DNA from: an uncultured Sutterella sp.
GTDB taxonomy: Bacteria > Pseudomonadota > Gammaproteobacteria > Burkholderiales > Burkholderiaceae_F
Reading direction: 5' to 3'
DNA length: 64,000 bases
NCBI GenBank assembly: GCA_900545275.1
Contig: UQYG01000001.1
Span: forward strand, 62,001 to 126,000
The notes beneath the pieces were generated by a model that saw nothing but the letters and a program-made list of their open reading frames with translations, was not told where the DNA came from and did no database searches. The position numbers were made by a program, and so were the translations under genes. This document shows, one piece after another, positions 8,924-17,148 of this stretch; position 1 is the first letter of the stretch; each line of letters opens with the position of its first letter.

Positions 8924-9460
8924 ATGCAGTTCTGGAAACTTTCGGCCGCGGCCGCCGCCGCGGCGCTCCTCTTGACGGGCTGCTCCTCGGTGAGCCTCGA
9001 CGAATCGGCCAAGGAAGGCACGCTCGCCGGCGAGGAAACGGTGCAGACGGCCGTGAATCCCTTCACGGATCCGTCCAATCCCCTCTCGCAGCGCTCCGTC
9101 TATTTTGCGTTTGACTCCTACGACGTCTCGCAGCAGTACCTCCCCTATGTGGAGGCGCACGCCGAGTGGCTTCGCGCTCATCCCGACGTGAAGATCGTCA
9201 TTCAGGGCAATACCGACGAACGCGGTGGTCGCGAATACAACCTCGCGCTCGGTCAGAAGCGCTCTGAAGCCGTCAAGCAGCGCATGCTCCTGCTCGGCGT
9301 TCCGGGCGACCGCATCGAAGCGATTTCCTTCGGCAAGGAAAAGCCCGTCGCGACGGGATCCACGGAAGAGGCTTGGGCGCAGAACCGCCGCGCCGACATC
9401 GTGTATCCGCCGCAGTACACGGAAAACGTTGCGCCTGCGCCCGCCGCTACGCAGCCCTAA
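8924..9460 (+). CDS. pal: Peptidoglycan-associated lipoprotein Pal
   Basis: 178 residues from the ATG at 8924, preceded by the strong Shine-Dalgarno AAGGAG (8911-8916). An in-frame ATG at 8888 overlapping the tolB stop would spoil the signal peptide. The lipobox LLLTGC places the acylated Cys at residue 20. The C-terminal OmpA-like domain contains NTDERGGREYNLALGQKRSE, the diaminopimelate-binding signature. Pal anchors the outer membrane to peptidoglycan and binds TolB. Confidence 0.96.
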   Translation: MQFWKLSAAAAAAALLLTGCSSVSLDESAKEGTLAGEETVQTAVNPFTDPSNPLSQRSVYFAFDSYDVSQQYLPYVEAHAEWLRAHPDVKIVIQGNTDERGGREYNLALGQKRSEAVKQRMLLLGVPGDRIEAISFGKEKPVATGSTEEAWAQNRRADIVYPPQYTENVAPAPAATQP

Positions 9461-9475
9461 CGAGAAGAGGTTCCC

Positions 9476-10213
9476 ATGAGGGCACTGAAGGTTTTGGCGT
9501 TGACCGCGGCGCTCGCGGCGAGCACCTCCGCGATGGCGTTTGCCGACGATGAGGCGCGGCAGGCGATTCTGGACCTCCGCAAGGAAGTCCGCACGCTGCA
9601 GGAGCAGCTCGACATGCAAAAGAACGCGCAGATGCAGCTGATGACGCAGATCAACCGCCTCACCGAGCAAAACCGCATGCTCACGGGCCGAATCGAAGAG
9701 ATCTCCAATTCGATTCACGTCGAGCAGCGTTCCTCGCGCGAACTCTACACGAAACTTGACGACCGCCTGATGGCGCTCGAACCCGTGTCGGTTGAAATCG
9801 ACGGTGCGACGCACCTCGTGGACGCGCAGGAGAAGGCCGCCTTTGACGCCGCCTTCGCGAAACTCCAGGAGGAAGACCTCAAGCCCGCGCTTGCGGCGCT
9901 CAAGGACTTCGTCTCGCACTATCCGCGCTCCGTATACAAGGCGGAGGCCCTTTTCTGGTGGGGCTCCACCGCCTTCGCGCTCGAGCAGTACAAGACGACG
10001 ATGACGGTGCAGAACCGCCTCATCCGCGAGTGCCCGAAGAGTGCGCGCGTGCCCGACGCCATGCTGAGCGTGGGCTCCGCGCAGGCGGCGCTCGGCAACG
10101 TCAAGGCGGCGAGCGCCACTTTCTCGAAGGTGATCCGAAACCATCCGGATTCGGAAGCTGCGGGCGAGGCCAAGAAGCGACTCGCAAGCATCAAGAACCC
10201 CAAGGGAAAGTAA
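9476..10213 (+). CDS. cpoB: Cell division coordinator CpoB (YbgF)
   Basis: 245 residues with a signal peptide (MRALKVLALTAALAASTSA). A coiled-coil trimerisation segment spans about 27-80 (LRKEVRTLQEQLDMQKNAQM). A linker leads to TPR repeats at about 120-240 (AFDAAFAKLQEEDLKPALAA, FWWGSTAFALEQYKTTM, AMLSVGSAQAALGNVKAA). CpoB couples Tol-Pal constriction to PBP1B-driven septal peptidoglycan synthesis. It starts 15 bp after pal in the conserved tolB-pal-cpoB order. A strong hairpin follows. Confidence 0.93.
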   Translation: MRALKVLALTAALAASTSAMAFADDEARQAILDLRKEVRTLQEQLDMQKNAQMQLMTQINRLTEQNRMLTGRIEEISNSIHVEQRSSRELYTKLDDRLMALEPVSVEIDGATHLVDAQEKAAFDAAFAKLQEEDLKPALAALKDFVSHYPRSVYKAEALFWWGSTAFALEQYKTTMTVQNRLIRECPKSARVPDAMLSVGSAQAALGNVKAASATFSKVIRNHPDSEAAGEAKKRLASIKNPKGK

Positions 10214-10232
10214 AAGCAAGGGGTTTCCACAG

Positions 10233-10266
10233 GCAAATCGGTCGTCCGTTCGGACGACCGATTTGC
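10233..10266 (+). terminator. Long hairpin after cpoB
   Basis: Two 16-nt arms, GCAAATCGGTCGTCCG and its exact complement, separated by TT. The following TTGTGGGG has only a few T, so it may protect the 3' end as much as terminate. Confidence 0.6.
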
Positions 10267-10319
10267 TTGTGGGGCGGATCGACGCGGGCGTTTCCCGGAG
10301 ACGACGGCGTCGGAGGCGG

Positions 10320-10328
10320 TGATACAAT
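10320..10328 (+). promoter_or_regulatory. Putative extended -10 of the malic enzyme gene
   Basis: TGATACAAT combines a TGn extension with the local TACAAT hexamer. It implies an untranslated leader of roughly 105 nt before the chosen ATG at 10439. Confidence 0.5.
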
Positions 10329-10438
10329 GCACGCAGCGCTCGGAACGGGCGTTTGATTTTTTCTTTTTACGAGGGAATCCGGTCGGGCGATCTGCCGGAC
10401 GGGACGGATTTCCGAAGGGCGGTCAGCCGGAGCTTTTC

Positions 10439-12055
10439 ATGACGACACAGCATTCTCAAGGCGCGGACGTTTTGCGCAATCCCTGCAAAAACCGCGGCCC
10501 CTCCTTCACCGAAGCGGAACGTGACACCTACGGTCTTCGCGGACTTTTGCCGCCGGCCGTGCAGACGTTGGACGAAGAGGCCCGCCGCGCGCGTCTTCTC
10601 GTCGAACGCTTTGAAAAGCCCCTCGACAAGTTTCTGATGCTCGACAGCATCCACGCGACGAACGAAGAGCTTTATTTCAAGCTTCTCATCGAGCACATCG
10701 ACGACTACATGCCCATCGTCTATACGCCGACGGTGGGCGAAGTCTGCCAGAACTTCAGCAACATCTACCGCTTCCCGCGCGGTCTCTTCGTGTCGATCGA
10801 AGACAAGGGCCGCGTTGCGGAACTCGTCGCGAACTGCCCGCAGGAAGAAGTGGATGTGATCGTCGTCACCGACGGTCAGCGCATCCTGGGCCTTGGCGAC
10901 CTCGGCGTCAACGGCATGGGCATTCCCTGCGGCAAGCTCTCCCTCTACACGGCTTGCGCCGGGATTCATCCGGAACGCACGCTTCCCGTGACGATCGACG
11001 TCGGTACGAATACGGAGCGCTATCTCCAGGACCCGCACTACCTCGGCCTTCGCCACGAACGCGTTTCGGGCGAAGCCTACGACGAACTTGTCGAAGAATT
11101 CGTCACGGCCGTGAAGGCCCGTTGGCCGCACTGCCTCATCCAGTTTGAAGACTTCGGCAACAACCACGCCTTCGACCTGCTCAACCGCTACAAGGACCGC
11201 GTCCTTTGCTTCAACGACGACATTCAGGGCACGGCCGCCGTAGCGCTCACGGGCTTTTATTCCGCTCTGCGCGTCAAGGGCGGTGCGCTTGCCGACGAAC
11301 GCGTCCTCTTCCTCGGCGCAGGCGAGGCCGCCACGGGGATCGCGACCCTGATCGTCGACGCGATGGAAGACGAAGGGATGGACCGTCAGGAAGCGCTTCG
11401 TCACTGCGCGCTCTTCGACTCGAAGGGCCTCGTGACGGCGAGTCGCACGGGCCTCGCCCACAACAAGATTCCGTTCGCGCACGACCTGCCCGAGTGCAAG
11501 ACCTTCCTGGAAGCGGTCCGCGCCTTCAAGCCGACCGCCATCGTCGGCGTCGCCGCACAGCCCAAGGCCTTTGACGAGGCCGTCCTCAAGGAAATGGCCG
11601 CGCTGAACGAGCGTCCAATCATCTTCGCGCTCTCGAACCCGACGTCGCGCGCAGAATGCGACGCCCGCACCGCGTACGAAGCGACGGACGGCCGCGCGCT
11701 CTTCGCCTCGGGCTCGCCCTTTGCGCCCGTGACGCTCGGCGAGAAGACCTTCGTGCCGCGTCAGGGGAACAACAGCTACGTCTTCCCGGGCCTCGGCCTC
11801 GGCGCCGTATTCTCCAAGGCCACGACCATGCCGACGGGCATGTTCCTCGTCGCCGCCCGTGAGCTCGCCCGCCTCGTAAAGCCCGAAGACCTCGAACAGG
11901 GTTCGCTCTACCCGGCGCTCTCCGAAGTGCGCTCCGTCTCCTGCCGCATCGGTGCGGCCGTTGCGGAATACGCCTACACGCACGGTCTCGCCGGCAACGA
12001 CCGTCCCGCCGACCTCGAGGCCGCCGTGGAAGCCTTCATGTACAAGCCCCGTTGA
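10439..12055 (+). CDS. maeA: NAD-dependent malic enzyme (malate to pyruvate)
   Basis: 538 residues. I chose the ATG at 10439 (MTTQHSQGADVLRNPCKNRG) because the longer frame back to 10319 starts within the apparent -10 box. Motifs: MPIVYTPTVGEVCQNFSNIY, ILGLGDLGVNGMGIPCGKLS, the metal site FEDFGNNHAFDLLNRY and CFNDDIQGTAAV, the dinucleotide fold FLGAGEAATGIA, and IFALSNPTSRAECDA. The size and Tyr/Lys/Asp motifs match the SfcA/MaeA type, which oxidatively decarboxylates malate to pyruvate with NAD. This suits an organism living on organic acids. Cofactor preference is inferred from subtype. Confidence 0.93.
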   Translation: MTTQHSQGADVLRNPCKNRGPSFTEAERDTYGLRGLLPPAVQTLDEEARRARLLVERFEKPLDKFLMLDSIHATNEELYFKLLIEHIDDYMPIVYTPTVGEVCQNFSNIYRFPRGLFVSIEDKGRVAELVANCPQEEVDVIVVTDGQRILGLGDLGVNGMGIPCGKLSLYTACAGIHPERTLPVTIDVGTNTERYLQDPHYLGLRHERVSGEAYDELVEEFVTAVKARWPHCLIQFEDFGNNHAFDLLNRYKDRVLCFNDDIQGTAAVALTGFYSALRVKGGALADERVLFLGAGEAATGIATLIVDAMEDEGMDRQEALRHCALFDSKGLVTASRTGLAHNKIPFAHDLPECKTFLEAVRAFKPTAIVGVAAQPKAFDEAVLKEMAALNERPIIFALSNPTSRAECDARTAYEATDGRALFASGSPFAPVTLGEKTFVPRQGNNSYVFPGLGLGAVFSKATTMPTGMFLVAARELARLVKPEDLEQGSLYPALSEVRSVSCRIGAAVAEYAYTHGLAGNDRPADLEAAVEAFMYKPR

Positions 12056-12099
12056 TCCTATCACCGGGAATCGGGGCGCCGCGAGGCGCTCCGCGAAGC

Positions 12100-12140
12100 G
12101 GGACCTTTTCGTCGGAAGGGACGGAAAGGTCCCGTTCTTT
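12100..12140 (+). terminator. Terminator after malic enzyme gene
   Basis: Stem GGGACCTTT/AAAGGTCCC around a 14-nt loop, followed by GTTCTTTTCC. It lies 45 bp past the maeA stop and just before scpA. Confidence 0.7.
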
Positions 12141-12170
12141 TCCGGGGTCTTCCCCCTTTGAGACGCCCGC

Positions 12171-13040
12171 GTGACGAAGACGACGCTTTCCCTTACGACC
12201 AATCTTCCCGCGTCCGACGAGGTGCGGGAGGACGTGTTCGCGCGTCTTTACGGAGAGCCCCTCGGGAAGTGTCCCGAAGACCTCTTCATTCCGCCCGAAG
12301 CGCTGCAGGTCTTTCTTGAGAGTTTTGAAGGACCGCTTGATCTGCTTCTCTACCTCATCCGACGCCAACAGTTCGACATCTTCGACATTCCCATGGCGGA
12401 ACTCACCGAACAGTACGTGCGCTACGTCGATCTCGTGCGCGAACGGCATCTCGATCTTGCGGCCGCCTACCTCGTGATGTCGGCAACCCTCATGCAGATC
12501 AAAAGCCGACTGCTTCTGCCGGCCCGCGTGAATCCCGAAACCGGGGAGGAAGAGGATCCCAGGGCGACTCTGATGGAGCGGCTTCTCGTTTACGAAGCTG
12601 TTCGCCGCGAGGCGGCGGCCCTCTCGGAACTCTCCGAGTGCGGGCGCGATTATTTCGTCGCAGCCGTTTCCCTTCCCGACCTGCCCGAGCCGCCCGCCGA
12701 AGCGGAGCCCGAGGATCTTCGTCGGGCCTGGATCGACATCGTCGGGCGGCGCAGTCTTGCGGCGCATCACCGCATCACGCGCCAGGAACTCTCCGTGCGC
12801 GCGCACATGGGCGAGGTGCTGCGGCGTCTTCGCACGGGGGGTGCGGTGCTTCGCTTTTCCGAGCTCGTGGAAGATGCCGGCGGACGAGAGCACGTCGCCG
12901 TGTGGTTTTTGGCGATTCTGGAGTTGGCGCGCGAGGGGCTCCTCGATCTTGTGCAGGAAATACCGCGCGGCGACATCGTCATCCGGGCGGCCGATGAAAA
13001 AACGGACCGCCTCCTCTTTGAGGAAGACGGTCCGCAATAG
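12171..13040 (+). CDS. scpA: Segregation and condensation protein A (ScpA)
   Basis: 289 residues with a GTG start. The signature region is LESFEGPLDLLLYLIRRQQFDIFDIPMAEL (seen as FEGPLDLLLYLIRRQ and FDIFDIP), then AAAYLVMSATLMQIKSRLLL. The C-terminal winged-helix has LRFSELVEDAG and VAVWFLAILELAREGLLDL. ScpA is the kleisin linking SMC ATPase heads and ScpB. scpB is not next to it; a convergent transporter follows. The first 40 residues lie ahead of the conserved domain, so the true start could be slightly downstream. The 3' end of this ORF contains the terminator of the converging gene. Confidence 0.92.
   Translation: MTKTTLSLTTNLPASDEVREDVFARLYGEPLGKCPEDLFIPPEALQVFLESFEGPLDLLLYLIRRQQFDIFDIPMAELTEQYVRYVDLVRERHLDLAAAYLVMSATLMQIKSRLLLPARVNPETGEEEDPRATLMERLLVYEAVRREAAALSELSECGRDYFVAAVSLPDLPEPPAEAEPEDLRRAWIDIVGRRSLAAHHRITRQELSVRAHMGEVLRRLRTGGAVLRFSELVEDAGGREHVAVWFLAILELAREGLLDLVQEIPRGDIVIRAADEKTDRLLFEEDGPQ
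12997..13034 (-). terminator. Terminator of the SulP gene, embedded in the scpA 3' coding end
   Basis: Read on the minus strand it forms a stem of about 14 bp (CGGACCGTCTTCCTC with GAGGAGGCGGTCCG, one imperfection) and a short AAA loop, then TTTTTT. It begins 23 bp past the SulP stop and occupies the last codons of scpA. Confidence 0.8.
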
Positions 13041-13056
13041 GTCAGACGGCCGCGCG

Positions 13057-14802
13057 TCAGAGTGTTCGGATGACGGGACGCGACTTTTCCTTTTCGTCGA
13101 GTTCGGCGAGCACCGTGCGGGCGCGGGCCATGGCGAACTCCATGTTCGGCGTCATGTTGGGGCCGAGCGCCTGGGCGATGCCCGTGCGGCGCAGCTGCGC
13201 GAGTGAGTGCCCCGTCGCCCCCGCGATGATGAGTTCGTGGTTGTGACGGTGCAGGGCCCGCACGAAGACCTCGATCTGATCCATGGCCGAATTGTCGATG
13301 TGCAGGAGCTCTTCAAAGTCGAGCACGACGATGCGCGCGGAGCCCGCCATCGTGATGCGGGTGGGATCCGTCACGAACTCCAGTTTCGAGATCGAGCCGA
13401 AGAAGAGCGCGCCTTTGATGTGCCAGGCTTCGACGTTTTCCGGCATGTTGAAGGGCAGCGTCGCGCGTTCGACCACCGTGAGGTTGTTCATGCGCACGAG
13501 GAAGAAGACGCAGGCGACGACGAGACCGAATTCCACCGCGACCGTCAGGTCGAAGATCACCGTCAGAAGGAAGGTGACGATGAGCGTGGCCTTGTAGGAG
13601 AGCGTCATCTGGCGAAGACGCAGGAATTCGCGCCAGTTGCCCATGTTCCAGGCGACGAAGACGAGAATCGCGGCGAGGGCCGAGAGCGGAATGTTCGAGG
13701 CGAGCGGCGCCGCGGCGAGAATGACGACGAGAAGCGTCACCGCGTGCACCATGCCGGCCACCGGCGAGGCCGCCCCCGACTTGATGTTCGTCACCGTACG
13801 CGCGATTGTGCCCGTAGCGGGAATGCCGCCGAAGAAGGGCACGACGAAGTTCGCGACACCCTGCCCCATCAGTTCCTGATTGGGATCGTGGCGATCGTCC
13901 GTCATCGTGTCGGAGACGCGGGCGCACAAAAGGCTTTCGATCGAACCGAGCACGGCGATCGTGAGCATCGGGCCCAAGAGCATCTTCGCCGTTTCCCATT
14001 CGAAGTCGGGAATCGTGAAGGAGGGAAGGGACTGCGGAATGCCGCCGAACTTCGAGCCGATCGTCTCGACGGGAAGGTGGAAGATCGAGACGAGGGCCGT
14101 CGAAAGAACGAGCACGACCACGGTGCCCGGCAGGTGCGCGATCCAGCGCTTCCAGGGCGGACCGCTCATCGCATAGCCCTTGGGCCAGAACTTCACCAGA
14201 AGGAAGCTCGCGAGCGCGATGCCGAGCGCCCAGAAGTTCACCGTGTCGATGTGGGTGGCGATTGCGCTCACCTGGCCGAAGAAGTCGGCGGGCATCTTCT
14301 CGACCCGAAGTCCCAGGAAGTCCTTCACCTGCTGCAGACCGATCATGACGGCGATGCCGTTGGTGAAGCCGATCACGATCGAGACCGGAATGAACTTGAT
14401 GAAGCCCCCGAGCTTGAAGAGTCCCATGAGAAAGAGAATCACGCCCGCGCCCATGGTGGCGATCATCAGGTTGCTCAGGCCGTACTGCGCGATAAGACCG
14501 TAGATGATGACGACAAAGGCGCCTGCGGGACCGCCGATCTGCACGCGGCAACCGCCGAGAAGCGAAATCAGAAAGCCCGCGATGATGGCCGTGTAGATGC
14601 CCGATTCGGGCGGAACGCCCGAGGCGATCCCGAAGGCCATGGCAAGCGGCAGCGCCACCATGCCGACCGTGAGGCCGGCCGAGACGTCTCGGCTCAGCAT
14701 GTGGGTGTTGTAGCCGCGAAGCGACTGCAGGAATACGGGAGAAAAACGCGCCAGAGGCACGTGGTGGAAAAACTCCCGCAAGTGTTCTTTGAGGGTGCTC
14801 AT
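13057..14802 (-). CDS. SulP/SLC26-family inorganic anion transporter with STAS domain
   Basis: 581 residues. About residues 35-430 form the hydrophobic SulP transport domain: DVSAGLTVGMVALPLAMAFG and SGIYTAIIAGFLISLLGG near the start, IGGPAGAFVVIIYGLIAQYG, and GVANFVVPFFGGIPATGTIAR. A cytoplasmic STAS domain follows at about 450-560 (IVVLDFEELLHIDNSAMDQI). Family members carry sulfate, bicarbonate or C4-dicarboxylates (DauA). The substrate cannot be read from sequence. It is a single gene with its own promoter and terminator. Confidence 0.9.
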   Translation of the reverse strand: MSTLKEHLREFFHHVPLARFSPVFLQSLRGYNTHMLSRDVSAGLTVGMVALPLAMAFGIASGVPPESGIYTAIIAGFLISLLGGCRVQIGGPAGAFVVIIYGLIAQYGLSNLMIATMGAGVILFLMGLFKLGGFIKFIPVSIVIGFTNGIAVMIGLQQVKDFLGLRVEKMPADFFGQVSAIATHIDTVNFWALGIALASFLLVKFWPKGYAMSGPPWKRWIAHLPGTVVVLVLSTALVSIFHLPVETIGSKFGGIPQSLPSFTIPDFEWETAKMLLGPMLTIAVLGSIESLLCARVSDTMTDDRHDPNQELMGQGVANFVVPFFGGIPATGTIARTVTNIKSGAASPVAGMVHAVTLLVVILAAAPLASNIPLSALAAILVFVAWNMGNWREFLRLRQMTLSYKATLIVTFLLTVIFDLTVAVEFGLVVACVFFLVRMNNLTVVERATLPFNMPENVEAWHIKGALFFGSISKLEFVTDPTRITMAGSARIVVLDFEELLHIDNSAMDQIEVFVRALHRHNHELIIAGATGHSLAQLRRTGIAQALGPNMTPNMEFAMARARTVLAELDEKEKSRPVIRTL

Positions 14803-14839
14803 TTTGTGATGGGAATGGGCGGGGAAAAGTCAGCCGATT

Positions 14840-14845
14840 ATTGTA
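14840..14845 (-). promoter_or_regulatory. Putative -10 box of the SulP gene
   Basis: Minus-strand TACAAT, 37 bp before the SulP ATG and immediately downstream (in transcript direction) of the metG terminator T-run. Confidence 0.5.
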
Positions 14846-14848
14846 AGA

Positions 14849-14880
14849 AAAAAGCACCGTTTGTAAAAACGGTGCTTTTT
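14849..14880 (-). terminator. Terminator of metG
   Basis: Perfect 14-bp stem (AAAAAGCACCGTTT and its complement) with a four-base loop. On the minus strand it is followed by further T. It lies 40 bp past the metG stop. Confidence 0.9.
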
Positions 14881-14920
14881 GCCGTAGGGCAAAGATTCTC
14901 GAAAATACGGGTTTTCGAGA

Positions 14921-16978
14921 TCACCGGATCCGCATGCCGGGCACGGCCCCCGAATCGGGGCTCAGAAGGAAGAGGCCGAGGCCCTTGTCCTTGGCGTCGG
15001 AGGCGCACAGAACCATTCCTTCGGAAACGCCGAAGCGCATCTTGCGGGGCGCGAGGTTCGCGATCATGATGACGAGGCGGCCCTCGATGTCTTCGGGCTT
15101 GTAGGCGCTCTGAATGCCCGAGAAGACGTTGCGCTCGCGTCCTTCACCCACGTCGAGCGTGAGCTGCAGAAGCTTCGTCGAGCCTTCGACGGCCCGGCAG
15201 CGTACGATCTTCGCGACTCGAAGATCGCACTTCAGGAAGTCGTCGATCGTGCATTCGGGGGCGATCGCTTCGCCGCCGGGAAGAACGGGTTCGGGTTCCG
15301 GAGCCTTCTCCGGGACGAGAACATCGAGCTGCTTTTCCATGTCGACGCGCTGCATGAGGTGCTTGAAGGGCTGAACGAGGTTGGCCGAAGAGAGGGGCTT
15401 GTCCATGTCGGCCCAGGTCATCGGAGCGATCGAGAGGAAGGCTTCGACGCGTTCGGCCGTGGCGGGCAGAACGGGCTTCAACATGAGCGTAAGCATGCGG
15501 AAGCCTTCGAGGGCGATCGAGCTCACGCGCTGCAGGTCGGTCGCTCGGGCCGGGTCCTTCGAGAGTTCCCAGGGCTTTTCGCGGTCGACGAACTCGTTGA
15601 TCGTGTCGGCGAGTTCCATGATGATTCGCATGGCGCGGGCGTATTCGCGCAGTTCATAGCATTCGCGCACTTCCGCCGTGCGGGCGCGGATCGACGTGAG
15701 GATCGGATCGTTCATGGCGTCGTCGGCGACGCGGCCGCCGAACTTCTTGACGATGAAGCCCGCGGAGCGGCTCGCGATGTTGACGTACTTGCCGATCAGG
15801 TCCGAGTTGACGCGCTGAGCGAAGTCGGACTTCGTAAAGTCGACGTCTTCGACGCGGCTGTTCATCTTGGCGGCGAGGTAGTAGCGCAGCCACTCGGCGT
15901 TCATGCCGAGTTCGAGATACTGCAGGGGCGAAATGCCCGTGCCGCGGCTCTTGGACATCTTCTGCCCGTTCACGGTCATGAAGCCGTGGACGTTGACGTG
16001 GTCGGGCACGCGGAAGGGCTTGCCGGAGAAGTGCAGCATCGCGGGCCAAAAGAGCGTGTGGAAGTAAATGATGTCCTTGCCGATGAAGTGGATCTGCTCG
16101 GTGTTTTCCTTCTGCAGCTCCTCTTCGAAGTTGAGGCCGTTCTTTTCACAGTAGGCCTTGAAGGATGCGAGATAGCCGACCGGCGCGTCGAGCCAGACGT
16201 AGAAGTACTTGCCCGGAGCGTCGGGGATCGCGATCCCGAAATAGGGTTCGTCGCGCGAGATGTCCCAGTCGGCGAGGTTGCCGTCGGGACCGAGCCATTC
16301 ACTGTCCTTGGCGAGGACTTCGGCCTGCACCGTGGGCTGGCCGTCACGGCCGCAGCCCTGCGTCCAGGCGCGCAGGAACTCCACGCACTTCGGATCGGAG
16401 AGGCGGAAGAAGTAGTGGGTCGACTTCTTGAGAACCGGCGTCGTGCCCGAAAGCGTCGAGTAGGGATTCACGACTTCGGTCGGGGAATAGACGGCCGAAC
16501 ACTTTTCGCAGTTGTCGCCGTACTGGTCGGGCGCACCGCAGCGCGGGCAGGTGCCCTTGATGAAGCGGTCGGCGAGGAACATCTTCTTCGAGGTGTCGTA
16601 GAACTGCTCGATTTCCTTCGTGTAGATGAGGCCCGCGGCCTTGAGACGGCGGTAGACCTCCTGGCTGAGCTCGTGGTTTTCCGGAGCGTCGGTGCTGTGC
16701 CAGTGGTCGAAGCTGATGTGGAAACCGTCGAGGTACTGCTTGCGGCCCGCCGCGATTTCCGCGACGAAGGCCTGCGGCGTGATTCCGCGCTTCTGCGCGG
16801 CGATCATGATCGGGGCGCCGTGCACGTCGTCCGCACCGACGAAATGCACCCGGTTGTCGGACATTCGCTCATGACGAACCCAAATGTCGGCCTGGATGTA
16901 TTCCATGATGTGCCCGATGTGGAAAGCGCCGTTGGCGTAGGGCAATGCGGTGGTGACGAAAAGATTGCGCTGTGACAT
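14921..16978 (-). CDS. metG: Methionyl-tRNA synthetase MetG
   Basis: 685 residues from the ATG at 16978 (MSQRNLFVTTALPYANGAFH). The extra 55 codons of the open frame lie across the promoter. The HIGH-type motif is ANGAFHIGH. A zinc knuckle CPRCGAPDQYGDNCEKC follows. The second signature GQKMSKSRGTG lies near residue 342. The C-terminal tRNA-binding (EMAP/Trbp111-like) domain runs from about 580 (DFLKCDLRVAKIVRCRAVEG). It charges initiator and elongator tRNA-Met. It is divergent from apbC, a frequent neighbour in Betaproteobacteria. Confidence 0.97.
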   Translation of the reverse strand: MSQRNLFVTTALPYANGAFHIGHIMEYIQADIWVRHERMSDNRVHFVGADDVHGAPIMIAAQKRGITPQAFVAEIAAGRKQYLDGFHISFDHWHSTDAPENHELSQEVYRRLKAAGLIYTKEIEQFYDTSKKMFLADRFIKGTCPRCGAPDQYGDNCEKCSAVYSPTEVVNPYSTLSGTTPVLKKSTHYFFRLSDPKCVEFLRAWTQGCGRDGQPTVQAEVLAKDSEWLGPDGNLADWDISRDEPYFGIAIPDAPGKYFYVWLDAPVGYLASFKAYCEKNGLNFEEELQKENTEQIHFIGKDIIYFHTLFWPAMLHFSGKPFRVPDHVNVHGFMTVNGQKMSKSRGTGISPLQYLELGMNAEWLRYYLAAKMNSRVEDVDFTKSDFAQRVNSDLIGKYVNIASRSAGFIVKKFGGRVADDAMNDPILTSIRARTAEVRECYELREYARAMRIIMELADTINEFVDREKPWELSKDPARATDLQRVSSIALEGFRMLTLMLKPVLPATAERVEAFLSIAPMTWADMDKPLSSANLVQPFKHLMQRVDMEKQLDVLVPEKAPEPEPVLPGGEAIAPECTIDDFLKCDLRVAKIVRCRAVEGSTKLLQLTLDVGEGRERNVFSGIQSAYKPEDIEGRLVIMIANLAPRKMRFGVSEGMVLCASDAKDKGLGLFLLSPDSGAVPGMRIR

Positions 16979-17040
16979 ACGAAAAAAGTGTGTGACGGTC
17001 GATGAAAGCCTGTCCTGAGGTTCCGACAGGCGGAATCCGC

Positions 17041-17090
17041 TCATTGTATCAAGCCAAAGCGGGCATGTGCGCCCGGGCTTGGTACAATGA
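17041..17090. promoter_or_regulatory. Symmetric divergent promoters of metG and apbC
   Basis: Two 15-bp arms, TCATTGTATCAAGCC (17041-17055) and GGCTTGGTACAATGA (17076-17090), form an inverted repeat with a single mismatch. Each carries an outward-facing extended -10: minus-strand TGATACAAT for metG (hexamer 17043-17048) and plus-strand TGGTACAAT for apbC (17083-17088). The 20-bp centre contains GGGC/GCCC and must hold both -35 regions. Confidence 0.7.
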
Positions 17091-17148
17091 TCGGACGCTG
17101 TTCCGGCGGCATCCGGCCGTTGGATTGGGATTTTTCTAGGCAAAGGAC

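Noticed and set aside
10319..10438. Longer start for the malic enzyme gene
   Set aside because: It would begin inside the TGATACAAT promoter and add a low-complexity N-terminus absent from the family.
10367..12202. 611-codon minus-strand frame
   Set aside because: Antisense of the malic enzyme gene, which has every catalytic motif.
13207..15069. 620-codon plus-strand frame, rich in Asp/His/Arg
   Set aside because: It is the complement of the SulP gene, whose membrane segments and STAS domain are unmistakable.
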